DNA of 64,000 bases from Chrysoporthe austroafricana (GCA_001051155.2 JYIP02000001.1:2294001-2358000), one strand, 5' to 3'; positions 20,200 to 30,968 are shown, numbered from the stretch's first letter. Program-made: numbers and translations. The notes: generated by a model not told the origin, from the sequence alone.

Positions 20200-21587
20200 T
20201 CACTGCGCGAAGAAGTCGACGTCCTCGATCTTGTAGTGGTCGCCCACAATACCTTGAAGGTGGTCTCGACAATGCGGTCCCCTGGCAGGGCTGTTAGTGA
20301 CTGCAAGGCACTTCTCAGACGTTTCGTCTGGACTCACAGGTTTGAGATGTAGATGTCGACCAGCTCCGGAGTGATGTACTCGGAGCTCATGGCTCCGACG
20401 TCAACCTCGACCATCTGCCCATGATAGCTGATGAGCTCTTGCGGGCTTCCCAGGTCGACAAGGGCGTCCAGGTCTGGCTCGTCCTCGGGGCAGAGCTTGT
20501 AGACCGCACCCAGCACGATCACGGTCTTGTTGTATTCGTGAGCAGCTCTCGCCGCGACGGCGGCCCCACCGTCCGCAATCACCGCGCCGTTCGCCGTGAT
20601 AGCCTGAGAGTTCAACACGACCGTGTTGACCTTGGGCATATATGCCATTACACCACTGCCAGCGATGACTATTGACTTGACACCGAACTTGCCCAGCTGC
20701 TTTCGCAGGGACGCATACGGTGTCTGGCTGGCGGTCTTGGGGGTCTCGGCACCGGCGATCAGGACTGTGAACTTCCGCCTCTTCGCTGCAGCGAGCAGAA
20801 ACTTCTCGACCGTCGCGTTGGGCCTGTAGACCAGCACGTGGTGGCCCGGGTGTATCTGCACCTCCGCGTAGCTGGAGATCTGCTCGTCGACCGAGACGAT
20901 CTCGTCCTTGAGCTCCTCGATGCCCTCGATGACCTCTGAACGCAGCGCCGAGATGTTCGCAACCTGCGTGTGGGACATGGGCGTCGAGGCACCCGAGCCC
21001 CTGCCGAACGGCGTCCCCATCGAGCTCCCCCCGAACCTGGGCGAGTCGTGGAGCAGGTTGAACATGGACTGCGGGACGTGGAAGGAGCCGGTGGAGGTCA
21101 GCGTCGCGAGGCGGGGGGTCGGCCGGGCCGGAGGCGAGGCGGGCGTGGAGCCCGGCGGGTGCTGCAGCTCGTCGCCGGGCAGGTTCGAGATGTCGGACAT
21201 GGAGTCGTCACCGTTCCCTGCACGGTCCTCCTCCGCCTCGTCGCGGATCAGGCCGAGGACGCGGCGCACTATGTTGCCGATGACCAGCTCCTGGGGCCGC
21301 GCGAGGACGAGCTTGCGGCCGACATTCTGGACGCGCTGGAGGAGCGAGTCGACGTTGGACCACTTGGACTTGGCGACGACGTGAAGGAGGATGTGGGCGG
21401 TTGCGATGGCGCATGGCTCGGGGCCGCTGATCTGTCTTCTCTTGAGGAGGCTGGGGCCTTCAGGTCAGGAGCGCATCCACGAGCATGGGATATCTTCGCG
21501 GTCCGTCACTACTCACGACACGAGTGACTCAATCGAGGCATCAAGTGGTTGACCCTTGAGGGACTTGAGGAATTTTTCGAGAGCCAT
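20200..21587 (-). CDS. gcd7: Translation initiation factor eIF2B subunit beta
   Basis: Three exons (21587-21517, 21450-20338, 20281-20200) give 421 residues. Exon 1 encodes MALEKFLKSLKGQPLDASIESLVS. The junction restores SLLKRRQI..PCAIATAHILLHVVAKSKW, a family hallmark. The C-terminal Rossmann-like half has FTVLIAGAETPKT, KSIVIAGSGVMAYMPKVNTVVLNSQAITANGAVIADGGA and AVYKLCPEDEPD. The last intron starts with GTGAGT exactly at the in-frame CTG-TGA, has a CTAAC branch, and leads to a final exon ending YKIEDVDFFAQ. Without splicing, the protein would stop after SNL. eIF2B recycles eIF2-GDP to eIF2-GTP; beta is part of the regulatory subcomplex that senses phosphorylated eIF2 alpha. A Ser/Pro-rich insert near residues 120-190 is typical of fungal members. 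Confidence 0.93.
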
Positions 21588-22846
21588 TAGAGTCTGTGAT
21601 CCTCGATCGTCTTTAATTGGCTGGAGACCCAGGTCTTGCCGTTGGAAGAGTTCACCGGAGGTCTGCACCGCAACGAGGGGCTTTGATACTGTACGTACAT
21701 TGTACCTGGAGTGACTCAGTTGGAGACAAAAGTTTGGTGGGGCGTTTGACTTATGACTACATTCTTCGGCGGGGGAGCTAATCCCTACCGCTGCTAAGTC
21801 AGCACGTCGGCATGTCAGCATTGTCTTCTAACTACCAGCGCACGGATCACACCAGGTCTACATGGCATTATCACGGCCAGGATCATCAACGTTTCCGGGA
21901 ACTTCTCTGAACAACTTGCCGGCATGCTCGAGAATCTCTCTCCTTTCCGGTCAACGACCGAGAGTAAACACACACCATGACACGCGCACACACGCCGTCT
22001 CTGAGCCGCTGACCGTGATCCTAGCCCCTGTTGTGAAGGAGGTGAGAGATTGGGCGCTGCTGCACGACATTGAGCCTCAGCCGAGGCGGGGCTGTGTTTT
22101 GCACCTCTGCCAATGGTCCCCCGTTCCTTTTCATGGGGTGTTGGCAGTGTTGGTCTGATTATCCCCGACGTAGGTAGTTACTGAATGCTGAGCGTGAACA
22201 GGTAGCGTCGAAGGTGGTTCTGAGCGGAGGGATTTGGACGGGAGAATGTCGCAGTGCAGTCACTAAACCCCATCTTCTGCCAATAGGTCAATGAATCACT
22301 TGCAACTTCATTGGTCCGAGGCTGCATCCAATGAATCTGTATAAGCCTGATTGCTAGGTTTTCAAAGAGATACTTTGAACCACCGTAATTGATCAGAATT
22401 GTGGCCTAGGAACAACCTGAGCTACAAGCTCTAGCCCGCCACCGGCTCGCCGACCGGTCGTTTCCCTTTTAACATCAAGGCAGCCTTCCTTTGGCCTGAT
22501 CACCGCGAGATCAACGGACTCAGCACTCTTAAGCCGTCTCTAGCGTCTATTAAACAATTGATGGTCCCGTCGATCGGTCCTCGAGAATCTCACTAAAGTC
22601 GATTTCGGAAGCGTCCGGGACGGATTTGTGTGTACAGTGTCGCATACGCCCGGCCTTCATAGTCATACTAGCATTTGGCCGTCAACACTTTTAAACTGAC
22701 CTTCGTACATAGCCCTCCATTTTTTTTCTTTTCTTTTTACTTCTTCATAACCTCATGTCTCTTCTCCACCCCCAACAACCACAAGACGCACCTACGCACT
22801 ACGAACACACGCACACACAAACACAAGACGGAAAGGAAAAAGCAAC
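21588..22846. other. Intergenic region between eIF2B beta and the Cys-repeat gene
   Basis: Contains the eIF2B beta promoter and, at 22670-22846, a T-rich then CA-rich leader just upstream of ATG 22847 (ACACACGCACACACAAACACAAG), typical of a fungal 5' UTR. No gene is called between. Confidence 0.5.
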
Positions 22847-23667
22847 ATGGAGCATCAACCGGCTGTCACTCCTGCTTCTAATGGTACCTCGTCCACCGCA
22901 AATACCCGTATACGAGCAAGAGATCTAGCCCATCCTCAGGAAGTCGCCGCTTTGTGGTAGGCATCCATGTCACGAGAAGACCAGTCCGGCCGTTGGGAAG
23001 ATGGGGCCGATGGCTCTGGGCCGATGCAGAGAGCCCAGAATCTACTTTGCCGTCGGCCACGACACAAGCCGGTACATCGGCTGAAGATACGCCACCAACA
23101 CCGGCCCCATCAACAGACAAAAGGGCTTCAGAAACTCCGCCAGAGGAGAACAAGTGCAGCAAGGCCAGGTGCAGTAAGAAAAACTGCTGCAAGGACAAGT
23201 GCTGCGAGGACAAGTGCTGCGAGGACAGGTGCTGCAAGGACAAGTGCTGTGAAGCCAGGTGCTGCAAAGCCAAGTGCTGCGAAGCCAAGGGCGGCGGCGA
23301 GGCCAAGCATGGCGAGGCCAAGCATGACAAGGCCAAGCATGACAAGGCCAAGCATGACCAGGCCAAGTACGACGAGGCCAAGTGCTCTGAGCATAAATGC
23401 TGGGTGGATAAATGTCATCGTGGGTGCCCAAAGGGGCATCACTGCTTTTGGCCCTTCGATGTGTACTTCTATTGCTGTTGCAAGAAATGCATGGAGGAGT
23501 GTGAAAGGCATCATGAGGCATATCGCGCCATGATGCGGCGCATCAAAGCCACGGAAGAATATTATGAGCGTACGATGGGGGACTGCATCTGCGAAGGCCT
23601 CGGTGCGTGCATAATTGTCCTTGCAGTAGGGATAATCGTTACGGAGAAGATGGGCAACAAGCTATAG
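22847..23667 (+). CDS. Cys/His-repeat protein with C-terminal membrane segment (novel, metal-binding-like)
   Basis: Proposed exons 22847-22883 and 22940-23667 (intron 56 nt, GTACCT donor, CCTCAG acceptor) give 254 residues; the first exon and intron are less certain than the second exon. The core (23152-23391) is a 15-nt tandem repeat coding five-residue units: about nine of the type K/R-C-C-x-x (KCCEDKCCEDRCCKD) grade into about six A-K-H-D-K-type units in which His replaces Cys. Then come CHRGCPKGHHC, a CCCKKC cluster, a charged helix (HHEAYRAMMRRIKATEEYYE), CICEGLGAC and a hydrophobic segment (IIVLAVGIIV) six residues before the end. No known domain is recognised. Such Cys/His density suggests zinc or copper binding, but this is inference. 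It sits beside other non-conserved genes. Confidence 0.6.
23152..23391 (+). repeat. 15-nt coding tandem repeat (five-residue Cys then His units)
   Basis: Units such as AAGTGCTGCGAGGAC repeat head-to-tail about fifteen times. They change in phase from Cys-Cys units to AAGCATGACAAGGCC-type units. Lengths stay multiples of 15, keeping the frame. Confidence 0.85.
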
Positions 23668-24311
23668 GCTGGTGGTCTCCATCACAGGCACCTCACCGCT
23701 ACAGCCTACCTGACCGCTCGTCGGCACCCAGAGCCTCAAATACCATAGCTGACAAATCCCAATTCACCCTGCCGAACTATGTACGTATGTACGGACTATG
23801 CTTACCGCTTTTGTCTCAGCGAGGCCCTGAGGCTCCCCGGGTTGGGGGCCAGGGTGGTGGGGTACAGTGCAGGCACGCGCATTCAATGCGACTGCGACGT
23901 TTCCAGCCTCGTCCGCCCGCTGCCCACATCCCAGATCCCGCGATGTACGACGGCGGAAACCGAAGCCAGTGCTGCTGAGCGTGAAGCCGTGCCACAAGCG
24001 CTTGAGAACCTCCCGGCTTGTACTGTTGGAGTTCCTCCTTCAACGGTACTTCTCGTTAGCGTCACGCCGGGCTGTGTATTGTCGTGATGACGAACGCTAC
24101 AAGCACCATAAGTGGGAACAGGGCCAGCGGCTCCGCAAATATGCTCAACATTAATCTTATGGTCGTGGAAGATTTTCAGGCAACGCGCAGACGTCAAGAC
24201 CCGGGTTCAGGTCAAGGTGATCAAGTACACCCTAAAGGGCGAGACGCTCAACTGGTCCACGCGGGCATCTGCTAATTTAGAGGCACAGTATTGGACTTTT
24301 TGAAGTCTTTA
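23668..24311. other. Spacer between Cys-repeat and NACHT-like genes
   Basis: Contains only short overlapping frames. One plus-strand frame (24112-24303) could be an upstream exon of the next gene, but no phase-consistent splice was found. Confidence 0.4.
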
Positions 24312-25190
24312 ATGCCAGACAATTTCATGTCGTGGCCTCCAGCCCAACAAGACGACGATAGAGACCGAACACTGCCTGGCGGCCACTATGGTCAGTCTAG
24401 CGAGAAAGCAGATTTAGAGAGCTATTGGTATCAACCTGAATGCTTGCCTGAGCTCTTCAGCCTCCGGAAGAATAGGGAAGAGCGCCTGCGCCGCCTTTAC
24501 GACCGTGGGCCATACGTCATTGAATCACTCACTGAAGGCATTCAGCGTGAGTTGGACGGCTGGATTAAATCCAGCGAATCCCAAATCTTGTTCATAGATG
24601 GATGCAAGGAGGATCGAAAGTTGTGCGAGGAGTCGACCTGGACCGCGGACTTGACACTGGAGACGATGGAGATTGTCCGTACAATGAGTTGTCCGAAGAA
24701 TACCACTGTAGTGGCTCATTTCTGTGGCGGGCGACACGTAACGCAGGGGAGACGGCCGGATATGGCGATAAAGCATCTCCTTCTCCAGCTCCTCGCGTCT
24801 CATCATGACAAGTTCGCCGACCATCAAATGTGCCGGCAGGAAGGCTTGACAAGATCCAAATTCAGAGCGATAGCTAGCCAGACCGAGGACCTCTGGGATA
24901 TGTTCAGGAAGTGCATCCGTCGTGCCAGGATAACGACGCTTGTCATCATGCTCGATGCTGTCGAGGCGATGTATCTCCCGGCGGGCGGGGAGAGCAGGGA
25001 CGCAGCCTCGGCCAAGTTCGAGGCATTCGTTCAAGGTCTCAAGTCCCTCCTGCGAGCTGCCTGGGAGAAAGACAAGACGGTGGTGAAGGTCATGGCGATC
25101 AGCAGGGAGCCAGGCGCGGCAAAGTACTTCAAAGGGGGCGTGGAAGTGAGGTGGACGGAGATTGAGCTGGACAAGAGGCCCTTCCTCTAG
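24312..25190 (+). CDS. NACHT/STAND NTPase-like protein without a recognisable P-loop
   Basis: Open frame of 292 residues from ATG 24312. The layout resembles the NTPase core of fungal NACHT/NLR proteins. QILFIDGCKEDRKLCEES stands where a Walker A (GxxxxGKS/T) is expected but lacks the GKS/T. VVAHFCGGRH...MAIKHLLLQLLASHHDKF resembles the usual 'FFFCQ..RP..LLRSLLYQLL' segment. LWDMFRKCIRR..ITTLVIMLDAVEAM resembles the Walker B 'IVLDALDEC' block. VVKVMAISREPG matches the following sensor-like 'LKILVTSRP' strand. No N-terminal effector or C-terminal repeat domain is attached. It could be a truncated NLR relic, a pseudo-NTPase, or part of a gene with unseen exons. Expression and real start are uncertain. 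Confidence 0.5.
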   Translation: MPDNFMSWPPAQQDDDRDRTLPGGHYGQSSEKADLESYWYQPECLPELFSLRKNREERLRRLYDRGPYVIESLTEGIQRELDGWIKSSESQILFIDGCKEDRKLCEESTWTADLTLETMEIVRTMSCPKNTTVVAHFCGGRHVTQGRRPDMAIKHLLLQLLASHHDKFADHQMCRQEGLTRSKFRAIASQTEDLWDMFRKCIRRARITTLVIMLDAVEAMYLPAGGESRDAASAKFEAFVQGLKSLLRAAWEKDKTVVKVMAISREPGAAKYFKGGVEVRWTEIELDKRPFL

Positions 25191-25703
25191 GGGAGCCGGA
25201 AGTCTGAGTAAGTGAGACTAGAACCTGACGGCTCGCAACATGTCCTTGTGTGGCACTGCTGCAGGTGGCTCGTACAATGCAGACCATCTGTAGACTAGCC
25301 TTTGGCGAGCAGCCTCCGCCGGGTCCCTGCTCAGGGCACGAGAACAACAAGTCAGTGGAAGGTGGGGGCAGTTCTGGCTGGATGCCGACTCTTACGCGAG
25401 GGTGGCGGCCGTGGTGGAACGGCCAGTAGAACTCTTCAGGGGAGCCCGCTCTTGCGAACAAGATTTAAATCGAGGTGACTAAAGCCTGTCTCAATTAACG
25501 GAGTGGCAAGCGGAATCACGTCCTACGCGCAGCCGCCGACGCAGGTGTAGGTGGAGCTCGACCAAAGCCGTGTACATACTGCGTGTGGAAGAGGGCAGGC
25601 CGAGAGAAGAACCACATGCTTCGGTGGTAGATAGCCAACTGGCTAGATGACATGCTCAAGTGGATCCAGAAATATTCGATCAATACAACGTTGGAAATCA
25701 CCA
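25191..25703. other. Convergent intergenic region
   Basis: Tail-to-tail spacer between the NACHT-like and AAA+ genes; no gene recognised. Confidence 0.45.
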
Positions 25704-28309
25704 CTAGATTCTACTCTGCGCACTCTCGCATCCCCTCCTTGTTTCGTCGTAACGCTCGCTCCACCCATGGTGTCTTATTGTGTAAGATTCCTTGTCTCGT
25801 GTGGCTAGGTAATCCGTGAATTCTTTCCCTAGTTTTAGCATTGTCTCGATATGGTGCGAATTGAGCCTACTGGCACGATTGGTGTTGTTGCAGTCCCCTT
25901 GGGCGTGGGCCAAGGCAGCGCTCATGCAATTCCTAATTTGCCGACCATTCATCTGGTTATAGGCCCCGTTGTCCAGCGTCTTCAGCCCATTATTAATGAA
26001 GCTTTCGAGCGAGAGTTTCTCCGCAATGTCGAGGCCTTTGAGGCTGTCGATTAAGTTGAGCCAGATAAACTTCTGAGCCTCGGGCGTGAGTTTGGGAAGG
26101 TGTAACGTTATGTGGAGGCGTGACTGGAAAGCCGGGTCAAGTTCAGTGGAGGTCATGAAGATGAGCCCCTCGGAATACTCCAGGTGGTGGAGGAAGATGG
26201 AGACGAGTGCGCTATAACTCGGGGTCCAGGCGCTGTTGCGGTTCAAGACGAATGCTTCAACTTGGTCGAGCAAGAGTATGGCCTTCCAGTTGGCGGCCCT
26301 GAGGAAGGCCTCATGGAGCCGCTGGCCGATCACGTCCGGCTCCGTTCCTAAATCCCCACAGGTGACCGTGTAGAGAGGCACGCCATAGGCCTCAGCAAGA
26401 CATTCTAGTGAAAGCATTAGATCGAGTAGCTATATATCTTGAGGCAGAGAGAAAGGTGGCTGAGGTAGAAAACACGACTTACCGACGGTCAGGGTTTTCC
26501 CTGTTCCAGTCTCGCCGTAGAGGAGGATTTTGATGCCCCGACCTTTCCCAGCGATAATATCAGGACTAGCTTGCTGACCATCCTTGCGATATGCACGCAA
26601 TAATGTCTGCAGGACCTCCTTGTGCTGCTCTTTCAGCCATAGCTTTTGCAGGACCTGCGGGTCACACACGACATCTTGAAGGCTCTTAGACTGGACCAGC
26701 CTCCAAGTCTTATACTTCAAGGAGAAAGCCCAGATTTTGGAGGAGCAAAAGAGCAGCTGATTCTCATCAATGCTCCTGTCTGTGGGCTCCACGTCCCCTA
26801 GGACGCATGTATCACGATCATGTGGGCATCCCTGGGGATGTGGGCTTAGCCCCAGCGCCTTTCCGAGACAACTGGGACAGGAGGAATAGCGAACGCGATG
26901 AACAGCTCGCTCGGTATCCCGCTCATGCTTGCTGGCGGTTGCGTAATCAATAACAACTTTCACCGGATCCTGATGAAGGTTATCAGCTTTGACAAGTGAG
27001 AATATCTTTTGCGTTTTAAGAGTTTGACGGGAAAATACTTGCATTCTGCGACGTGTGGAGCCAAGCGTCTCCTACGTATTCTTTGTAGACTGGCTGGCAT
27101 CTGTAACTCCAGTATTCGACACCCCGATCAATCAGATCCTTCTGGAGATTGGCCTTATCGCAGATAAGATGGATGTACTTGTCCGGTATGACCTCAAGAG
27201 TCACGATCGGTCGTTCAGAAAAGAATGGACGTATGCATAACACCTTGAGCTGTGGAACCAGCCACCGTCCTGTCCCATCGAAGTGAAGGTAATAGGCATG
27301 GATCCGCAAGTCGTCTGGCTCTAAGGGTGTGCGGGGCTCGATCATGGCGATCTTGTACGCTCTCCATCCGTCGTCGTTCTTCGTAAATACCGTCATTTCC
27401 GGTTCGTATAGAAATCGGAGATCATCGAAGGCGATGTCCGTACAGCTGCCTCTTTCGATCTCTTCAAGTCTACTCCAGGTGTCAGAGCATTCATTTTTTA
27501 CGAAATCCACTATGAGCTTAGCGTGTTGGCCTTTTTGTTGTTCTCCGAGGTATTGCAGCCTCTTGCGGTTGTAGATAACCGAATCGTATGACTCCTGGAC
27601 GCTCGCTGGTGTTGGAAGGAGGTCAGCTTTATCGATGGCAGATCCTCTCAATGCATTGATCAGCACGGGGCAGTAGATTCGCAAGGTCCTCTCGCGCTTA
27701 GTGATCTTTTCGAAGATTGGCTCGTCGGTTAGGCGATTTCGAACGACGCTCTCATATGGCCCAACGTCTCTGGCAAGCTGCGGAAGACTGCCAGTTAGAG
27801 AGGCATAGGACTGAGGGAAGACTCGCAGATTTCAACTTCAGAGGTCTTACCTGGTGACCCTCACCCCACAGAGTACTGCTCTGTATACGGGTTGTATCAC
27901 TCGCAACGGGGCTAGATAACGTCTCAAAGGGACTCGGTAGGCCCTTGGTGATAGACATGCGCTCGTCTCTTAAATGATTCTGCTCAGCCTTCAAGGTGCT
28001 GCTGGAGTTATGATTGTCGATCGAACAGGGGAACACGGCATCTGACTCCCCCGTAGCAGAACCCGATGCGCGTGACTCCTTCGACGCACCGCTTTGCGCT
28101 TTTGTCGCAGTAGGTAAGCCTGGCTCTTCCGTTCTGGCATCGTTACGTAGAGGTAGTCGGGCCCGAATGTTGTTCTCGCCACGGAGTGCCCGGAGGTCTT
28201 GACTGTGCCGTGTGTTAGCCATGGGTATCTGCTCGTATGGAACACTCGGGTTGTACATAGCAGGTGCCATCCCTATTCCTAGCTTTGGCTGTGACTGCCC
28301 CTGTCCCAT
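25704..28309 (-). CDS. Fungal AAA+ ATPase with natural Walker B Glu-to-Gln change
   Basis: Four exons (28309-27851, 27777-27043, 26969-26483, 26404-25704) give 793 residues with phase kept throughout. The N-terminal 150 residues are disordered. A central region (about 160-480) resembles the N-terminal domain of a large fungal AAA+ family: LRFLYEPEMTVF, HAYYLHFDG. The AAA domain has Walker A GETGTGKT just before the last intron (about 551-558) and Walker B AILLLDQVEAF at about 603-613, where the usual D-E pair is D608-Q609. The sensor-like MTSTELDPAFQSRLHITL and an R-finger region follow. Intron 2 (27042-26970) begins GCAAGT, the GC-AG class; the nearby GTATTT alternative would break the phase. 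Family members lack a settled function; Gln at the catalytic Glu predicts ATP binding with poor hydrolysis. Confidence 0.82.
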
Positions 28310-30278
28310 TGTATTGTTCTCTAGTCGCAGCCCTTTCTCTATTTTTGCTCTTTCTTTCTGCTATGAGAAGAGGCGGAGGAGTTGATGCTTGTGATGAGGG
28401 AGAGGGACAGCCTTGGGTCAAGTCAGATTCCCAAAGTCGGCTGTAGCCAAAAGAGAGGAGAACCCACCCTTCGATTTCTCTTCCAGTGAGCGAGTCGGCA
28501 TATCTTTTCCACAGAAGACCAAACGTACAGTAAGCTCCCTGTCATGTCCCTGACCTCCATTGCATCACCGTCACCGCCTCGGCTTGTCTCTAGCCCCCGT
28601 AGCAACCACACCATCCTAGGCGGCCCGGTCTTTTGCCCACGTTCAGCGCAGTATGCAGAGTGGCGCTGGACGTCGACGGCAGCCATGGTCCACTCGCTGC
28701 CCTCCATCGCCATAAATATCGCCGCCTGGGTCGGTCTCTGACCACCCGTAGCGACCACAGCACCATAAGCGGCCCGGTCTTTTGCCCACGTTCAGCGCAG
28801 TATGCAGAGTGGCGCTGGACGTCGACGGCAGCCACGGTCCACTCGTCGCCCTCCTTGCAGACAGACTATCAAGGCCGTCAGCGAGAGAAGTCCAAATGGA
28901 GCAAGTCTCAAGCCCTGTCAAGTGGAGTTACACCCTCGGGCACCGTGGCAGTGGTCGTGCTTTGGGCTGCGACTCCGTCCTTTCCGGTACACCCATCTGC
29001 AGGCTTGAGTTGCATGCAGTAGTAGCCATGTCGGTATGTTGGAGGGAGAGACACCATGATCGGCTCGTCTGTATCCCACTGGGAACATCTTGCACCCCAG
29101 GCTTTCCATATCGGCGGACACCAGCAAGCTTTTGGCGGACCGTCTCGTCCAGCCCAGTTGATGCTCCGTTCTGGCCTCACACACCCTCTCACCGCATCCG
29201 CCCCCTTTACCGTACAGCCATTTCACAACTAGGGCGTAGTCAGAGGGAACTGGACCCGCCGCTGTTGCTGCTGAGAGAGGGCAGCTACCGGCTTCTGTTG
29301 GTGCTTTGTACGTCCTTCAGCGACATTCTCCTCTAGTGGACGGTCAAACCGAATGGGCTGAAACGCTTAGCCAACAATCGGAGACCTCAAGAGAGAAGAG
29401 AATCGACGCGAGGGGGAAGGCTCCAAGGTCCAGGCCTTGATGATAACGAGAGGGATGGTCCGACGTTTGACGCTACATGGCGCTCGTGTGACTGAGCCAG
29501 CGTTGACATCATTGCCTAGTGCACACACACCATATAGAGAAGGGTATCCATTCCAGACCATCCGTGAGCAGAAAGCAGATCCGGAGCTGTACGTAGGAGA
29601 CCAAAGTGTCAGAATATGCATGGTTCGGCCGAGGCAGACATGAGGCTCTCGCAGACAACAAGGGCTCTTGAGCGCAGCCTTAGGCGTCCGTGCAGCCTGC
29701 GATCTCGATGGTCCAGCGCCCTCATTTGGGCCTGTGGCATGGAGACAAGTAAAGGATTGAACTCGAATAGGGAACTGAGAACAGACGGTCACGAGATATA
29801 ACGGAAACTTGTGTAGGGACGTATGTTTTGTTGTTCTGAGTGCCCGCATGGGGCCGCCGGATATAAGTCTGGCCGAAAACGGCCATCATCCCCAACCGTA
29901 CAGTTGTCTTTAGCAGCAAGGCTGCACAATATTCTACTGGATACGCAAATGACAACAACATTACAGCATAATGGATCTGGCAACGAATCATCTTCCCACA
30001 CAACAGCTGGCGCGCAGCATGGCTGGGGCGACGTGTCACTGCTGCTGAGAAAGCAACAGGCGTGGGGGGCGGTGGCGTCCTTTGTATGAAAATTTGCCCT
30101 CAGCTTCACCACCAGGCAGCCTGATCCCTGGGTAAATCCTATCCCATCGTCCATCTGGTTGTCAAGTCAGCTGAGCCTTCAGCTTACACGATCTATGGCA
30201 AGCTATCCCTCCTCCCACCCCCCCCCCTCCTCGATCACATGAGTCCGCCCACTGACTGACCTTATTGCGGGGGTCTAG
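28310..30278. other. 2-kb spacer with a diverged duplication
   Basis: Contains the AAA+ gene promoter and the near-tandem duplication listed separately. Frames on both strands here arise largely from that duplication and have no domains. The first exon of the downstream helical-domain gene may lie near the right end but could not be identified. Confidence 0.45.
28574..28858. repeat. Near-tandem 148-bp duplication
   Basis: Copy 1 (about 28574-28709) and copy 2 (about 28722-28858) share long identical runs, for example GGCCCGGTCTTTTGCCCACG through CGACGGCAGCCA. They differ at several positions, mostly transitions, and by small indels. The offset is 148-149 bp. Confidence 0.85.
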
Positions 30279-30968
30279 GATGTAGTCGGTTCCGCCGCGG
30301 CCATCACCCAGCTGCTCGGACAGGCCATAACCCTATGGCAGGCGATCTCGCGGGCGCGCCGGGCGGTGCGCGCGGCGCTCAAGACGCTCGCGGACACGGA
30401 GGGGCTGCTGTCCGGCCTGCTCGAGACGATGCAGCTCGTCGAGCGCGAGCCGGCCCTGCAGACCCGCGACATCGAACCCGCGCTCGAGCGCATCTACGCC
30501 GTCGCGGGCGAGCTCAAGCAGATACTGGTGGGCATGGAGGCGCGCCAGGGCAGGAGCGCGCTGCGCCAGGGCCTGCACGCGCTGGGCCACGGGGAGGCGG
30601 ACGAGGCCCACCTGGGGGCGGTCCTCGCGCGGCTCCGGGAGGCCCAGCGTGACCTGGGGGTCAGGATGGGCGTGGTCAGTGTGGGCTTGATCGGGGGGGT
30701 GGCGGACAAGGTTGAGCAGGGGATGCAGACGGCGGCCCAGGAGAGGAGGAGTAGTACGGTGGAGAAGGCCCGGCATCATCTGATGCTGGAGGGGAACGAG
30801 ACGTGGGACCACGCGGACCAGCTGAACGGCATCGTTGCGTTGGAAGCCTCGCCCGTGTCAACGACGGCAAAGGTCACAGGCAACAGAGCACTAGGGAACG
30901 GCCGCCAGAAGAATGTCATTATGAGCGAGGCCAGTTTCCTGAGCATGTTTGTACATCTGACTGGCTGA
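30279..30968 (+). CDS. Helical N-terminal domain protein of fungal NLR/cell-death type (5' exon not found)
   Basis: Open exon preceded by a TCTAG acceptor at 30274-30278, so an upstream exon with the start codon is expected. It encodes VVGSAAAITQLLGQAITLWQAISRARRAVRAALKTLADTEGLLSGLLETMQLVE and further amphipathic helices with ILVGMEARQ and RMGVVSVGLIGGVADKV. This pattern fits the all-helical N-terminal domains (HeLo-like/SesA/NACHT-N type) that start many fungal STAND proteins or stand alone. Near the C-terminus a Gly/Asn-rich stretch (TGNRALGNGRQKN) resembles short amyloid signalling motifs only loosely. The stop at 30966 may be genuine or lie in an intron. Family assignment is by pattern and is moderate at best. 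Confidence 0.5.
   Translation, partial: DVVGSAAAITQLLGQAITLWQAISRARRAVRAALKTLADTEGLLSGLLETMQLVEREPALQTRDIEPALERIYAVAGELKQILVGMEARQGRSALRQGLHALGHGEADEAHLGAVLARLREAQRDLGVRMGVVSVGLIGGVADKVEQGMQTAAQERRSSTVEKARHHLMLEGNETWDHADQLNGIVALEASPVSTTAKVTGNRALGNGRQKNVIMSEASFLSMFVHLTG

Noticed and set aside
22967..23533. 188-residue alternative frame over the Cys-repeat gene
   Set aside because: Gives Ser/Ala/Arg repeats without Cys pattern or membrane segment; the chosen frame has coherent Cys/His spacing and a plausible end.
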